A stretch of 7,797 bases of DNA, taken from positions 1 through 7,797 of the forward strand of contig JANWHR010000078.1 of NCBI GenBank assembly GCA_025450355.1, given 5' to 3'. Source of the stretch: Micropepsaceae bacterium. Lineage in GTDB: Bacteria; Pseudomonadota; Alphaproteobacteria; Micropepsales; Micropepsaceae. The notes below the pieces were generated by a model. It was not told where the DNA came from and searched no databases. It saw only the letters and a program-made list of their open reading frames with translations. Below, piece by piece: positions 6,375 through 7,797 of this stretch; within the stretch, counting starts at the first letter, position 1; every line of letters begins with the position of its first letter. The position numbers and the translations under genes were made by a program.

Positions 6375-7739
6375 ATGTCGATCCCGCAGGCAGGCGGCGG
6401 GCCCATCTCATCGCGTGCCGATCTCGTGGCCTATATCGCCGGAGGGGCGAAGCCACGCGCGCAATGGCGCATTGGTACCGAGCACGAAAAATTCGTCTAT
6501 TCCATGCGGGACCATAAGCCTCTGCCCTATGACGGCGTCTCCAGCATCCGCGCGCTGCTCGAAGGAATGGCGCGCTTCGGCTGGAAGCCGGTGCTGGAGG
6601 GCGACAATATCATTGGCCTGTCTCAGAATGGCGCGAGTCTCAGTCTTGAACCCGGTGGGCAATTCGAGCTCTCCGGTGCGCCGATGCAGAACGTCCATCA
6701 GACCTGCGTCGAAACACGGGTTCATCGCAACCAGGTGCGCGAAGTCTGCGCCGATATCGGCGCCGGTTGCCTTGGCATCGGATATGCACCGACCTGGGCG
6801 TTGGCCGAGGTGCCGGCCATGCCCAAAGGCCGATACTCGATCATGCGCAATTATATGCCGAAGGTGGGCGGCTATGGGCTTGAGATGATGTTCCGCACCT
6901 GTACGGTGCAGTCCAATTTTGATTTCTCATCCGAGCGCGACATGGCGCAGAAGCTGCGCGTCGCGCTCGCACTGCAACCCGTCGCAACGGCGCTCTTTGC
7001 CAATTCGCCATTCCGGGAAGGCAAACCGAACGGCTTTCTTTCTTACCGCAGCCAGATCTGGACGGATGTCGACAATCAGCGCGCGGGCATGTTGCCTTTT
7101 GCCTTTGAAAGCGGCTTCGGCTTTGAACGTTATGTCGATTACGCGCTCGACGTGCCGATGTATTTTGTTTACCGGAACGGCCGCTATATCGACGTTGCGG
7201 GAAAGAGCTTCCGCGACTTTCTGGCTCGTCGAATCCCGGAACTGAAAGCCGTAGAGCCGCAAATTTCCGATTGGGCGGATCACCTCACAACCCTTTTTCC
7301 CGAAGCCCGTATCAAGACCTATCTGGAAGTGCGCGGGGCCGACGGAGGGACGTGGCGGCGCATCTGCGGTCTGCCCGCGCTTTGGGCGGGGATTCTGTAC
7401 GATCAGACTGCGCTCGATGCGGCATGGGACATGGTCAAGGACTGGACCGCGGAGGAGCGCGAAGCGATGCGAGCATCCGTACCCAGCCTCGCCTTCCAGA
7501 CACCCTTCCGCGACACGACCGTGCTCGAACTGGCGCGCCGTATGTTGGAGATCGCGAGCCATGGCCTGCGCGCCCGCGCGATGCTGGATTCGGAGGGATC
7601 AAGCGAGGAAGGATTCCTGCAACCGCTGCGTGAATTGACCGAGCGCGGACAGACGCGGGCAGAGGAATTACTATCGCTGTATCACGGCGAATGGGCCGGC
7701 GACCTCAGCCGCCTCTTTGAAGCCTACAATTTTCTGTAG
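6375..7739 (+). CDS. gshA: Glutamate-cysteine ligase, plant/proteobacterial type
   Basis: GshA makes gamma-glutamylcysteine from glutamate, cysteine and ATP, the first and usually rate-limiting step of glutathione synthesis. The 454-residue soluble product belongs to the GCS2-type ligases shared by alphaproteobacteria and plant plastids, not the E. coli GshA class. Clear family blocks are IGTEHEKF (33-40), SLEPGGQFELSG (90-101), LGIGYAPTW (133-141), MPKGRYSIMRNYMPKVG (149-165), LQPVATALFANSPF (200-213), ESGFGFERYVDYALDVPMYF (245-264) and EVRGADGGTWRRICGLPALW (318-337). Cys111 (HQTC) and Cys331 (RRIC) are spaced exactly like the CC2 disulfide pair of plant GCL, whereas the CC1 cysteines are absent. 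Length is complete, with no frameshift or missing block. It follows rsmE by 65 bp and could be co-transcribed with it or have its own promoter. Confidence 0.96.
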   Translation: MSIPQAGGGPISSRADLVAYIAGGAKPRAQWRIGTEHEKFVYSMRDHKPLPYDGVSSIRALLEGMARFGWKPVLEGDNIIGLSQNGASLSLEPGGQFELSGAPMQNVHQTCVETRVHRNQVREVCADIGAGCLGIGYAPTWALAEVPAMPKGRYSIMRNYMPKVGGYGLEMMFRTCTVQSNFDFSSERDMAQKLRVALALQPVATALFANSPFREGKPNGFLSYRSQIWTDVDNQRAGMLPFAFESGFGFERYVDYALDVPMYFVYRNGRYIDVAGKSFRDFLARRIPELKAVEPQISDWADHLTTLFPEARIKTYLEVRGADGGTWRRICGLPALWAGILYDQTALDAAWDMVKDWTAEEREAMRASVPSLAFQTPFRDTTVLELARRMLEIASHGLRARAMLDSEGSSEEGFLQPLRELTERGQTRAEELLSLYHGEWAGDLSRLFEAYNFL

Positions 7740-7746
7740 TCCGCCG

Positions 7747-7797
7747 TCAGATATTGATCATTTCCGCGGCGCGCGGGTCATCTTTGAAATCAAGCGC
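7747..7797 (-). CDS. C-terminal end of an unidentified convergent gene (partial)
   Basis: On the minus strand, 17 codons are open from the window edge to a TGA at 7749-7747, encoding ALDFKDDPRAAEMINI before the stop. The composition looks protein-like and the stop lies 7 bp from the gshA stop, as expected for tightly packed convergent genes. Sixteen residues are too few to name a family, and chance openness over 50 bases is quite possible in GC-rich DNA. Confidence 0.4.
   Translation of the reverse strand, partial: ALDFKDDPRAAEMINI

Noticed and set aside
5473..6456. Minus-strand 327-codon frame opposite rsmE
   Set aside because: rsmE carries all its family signatures in the plus frame, and the antisense product is Arg/Gln-rich with no recognisable domain.
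6927..7562. Minus-strand 211-codon frame opposite gshA
   Set aside because: It is a shadow of a complete, highly conserved ligase gene and has no motif of its own.

Overview
The window is a gene-dense chromosomal segment of moderately high GC. It reads as a proteobacterium and most likely an alphaproteobacterium. Three things point there: a plant/proteobacterial-type glutamate-cysteine ligase, a UbiA/UbiD ubiquinone pathway, and an ETF-beta lysine methyltransferase homologue. The divergent ubiA / rsmE-gshA arrangement is also one I recall from alphaproteobacteria. I cannot place it below class. No rRNA, tRNA, CRISPR, insertion sequence, prophage or plasmid signature is visible, so this looks like ordinary core genome with one less usual transporter block.

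Layout, left to right. (1) 1-3289, minus strand: a probable three-gene operon, transcribed from right to left. It holds two tandem, clearly homologous APC-superfamily amino-acid permeases (1844-3289, then 391-1815) and then ubiD, whose start overlaps the stop of the second permease and which runs off the left edge. The ubiD fragment is easy to miss because it has no stop inside the window. (2) 3290-3384: a 95-bp divergent control region carrying a nested inverted repeat directly before (3385-3837, plus) a small GNAT acetyltransferase. (3) 3852-5476, minus strand: ubiA followed by a SAM-dependent methyltransferase of the ETF-beta lysine methyltransferase type. The methyltransferase probably starts on a TTG that overlaps the ubiA stop. 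(4) 5518-7739, plus strand: rsmE, then gshA. (5) 7747-7797, minus strand: the last 16 codons of an unidentified convergent gene. No gene-free stretch exceeds 100 bases.

How the genes fit together: UbiA attaches the polyprenyl tail to 4-hydroxybenzoate and UbiD decarboxylates the product, so consecutive steps of ubiquinone synthesis bracket the first 5.5 kb. The methyltransferase coupled to ubiA belongs to a family that modifies electron-transfer flavoprotein, which delivers electrons to ubiquinone through ETF:quinone oxidoreductase; this is a plausible thematic link, but an inference. GshA starts glutathione synthesis and RsmE modifies 16S rRNA. The permeases could supply amino acids, but their substrates cannot be read from sequence. 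I did not find a wholly new system. The most noteworthy points are the permease-permease-ubiD coupling, the ubiA-methyltransferase coupling, the conserved redox-type cysteine pair in GshA, and the nested inverted repeat before the acetyltransferase.
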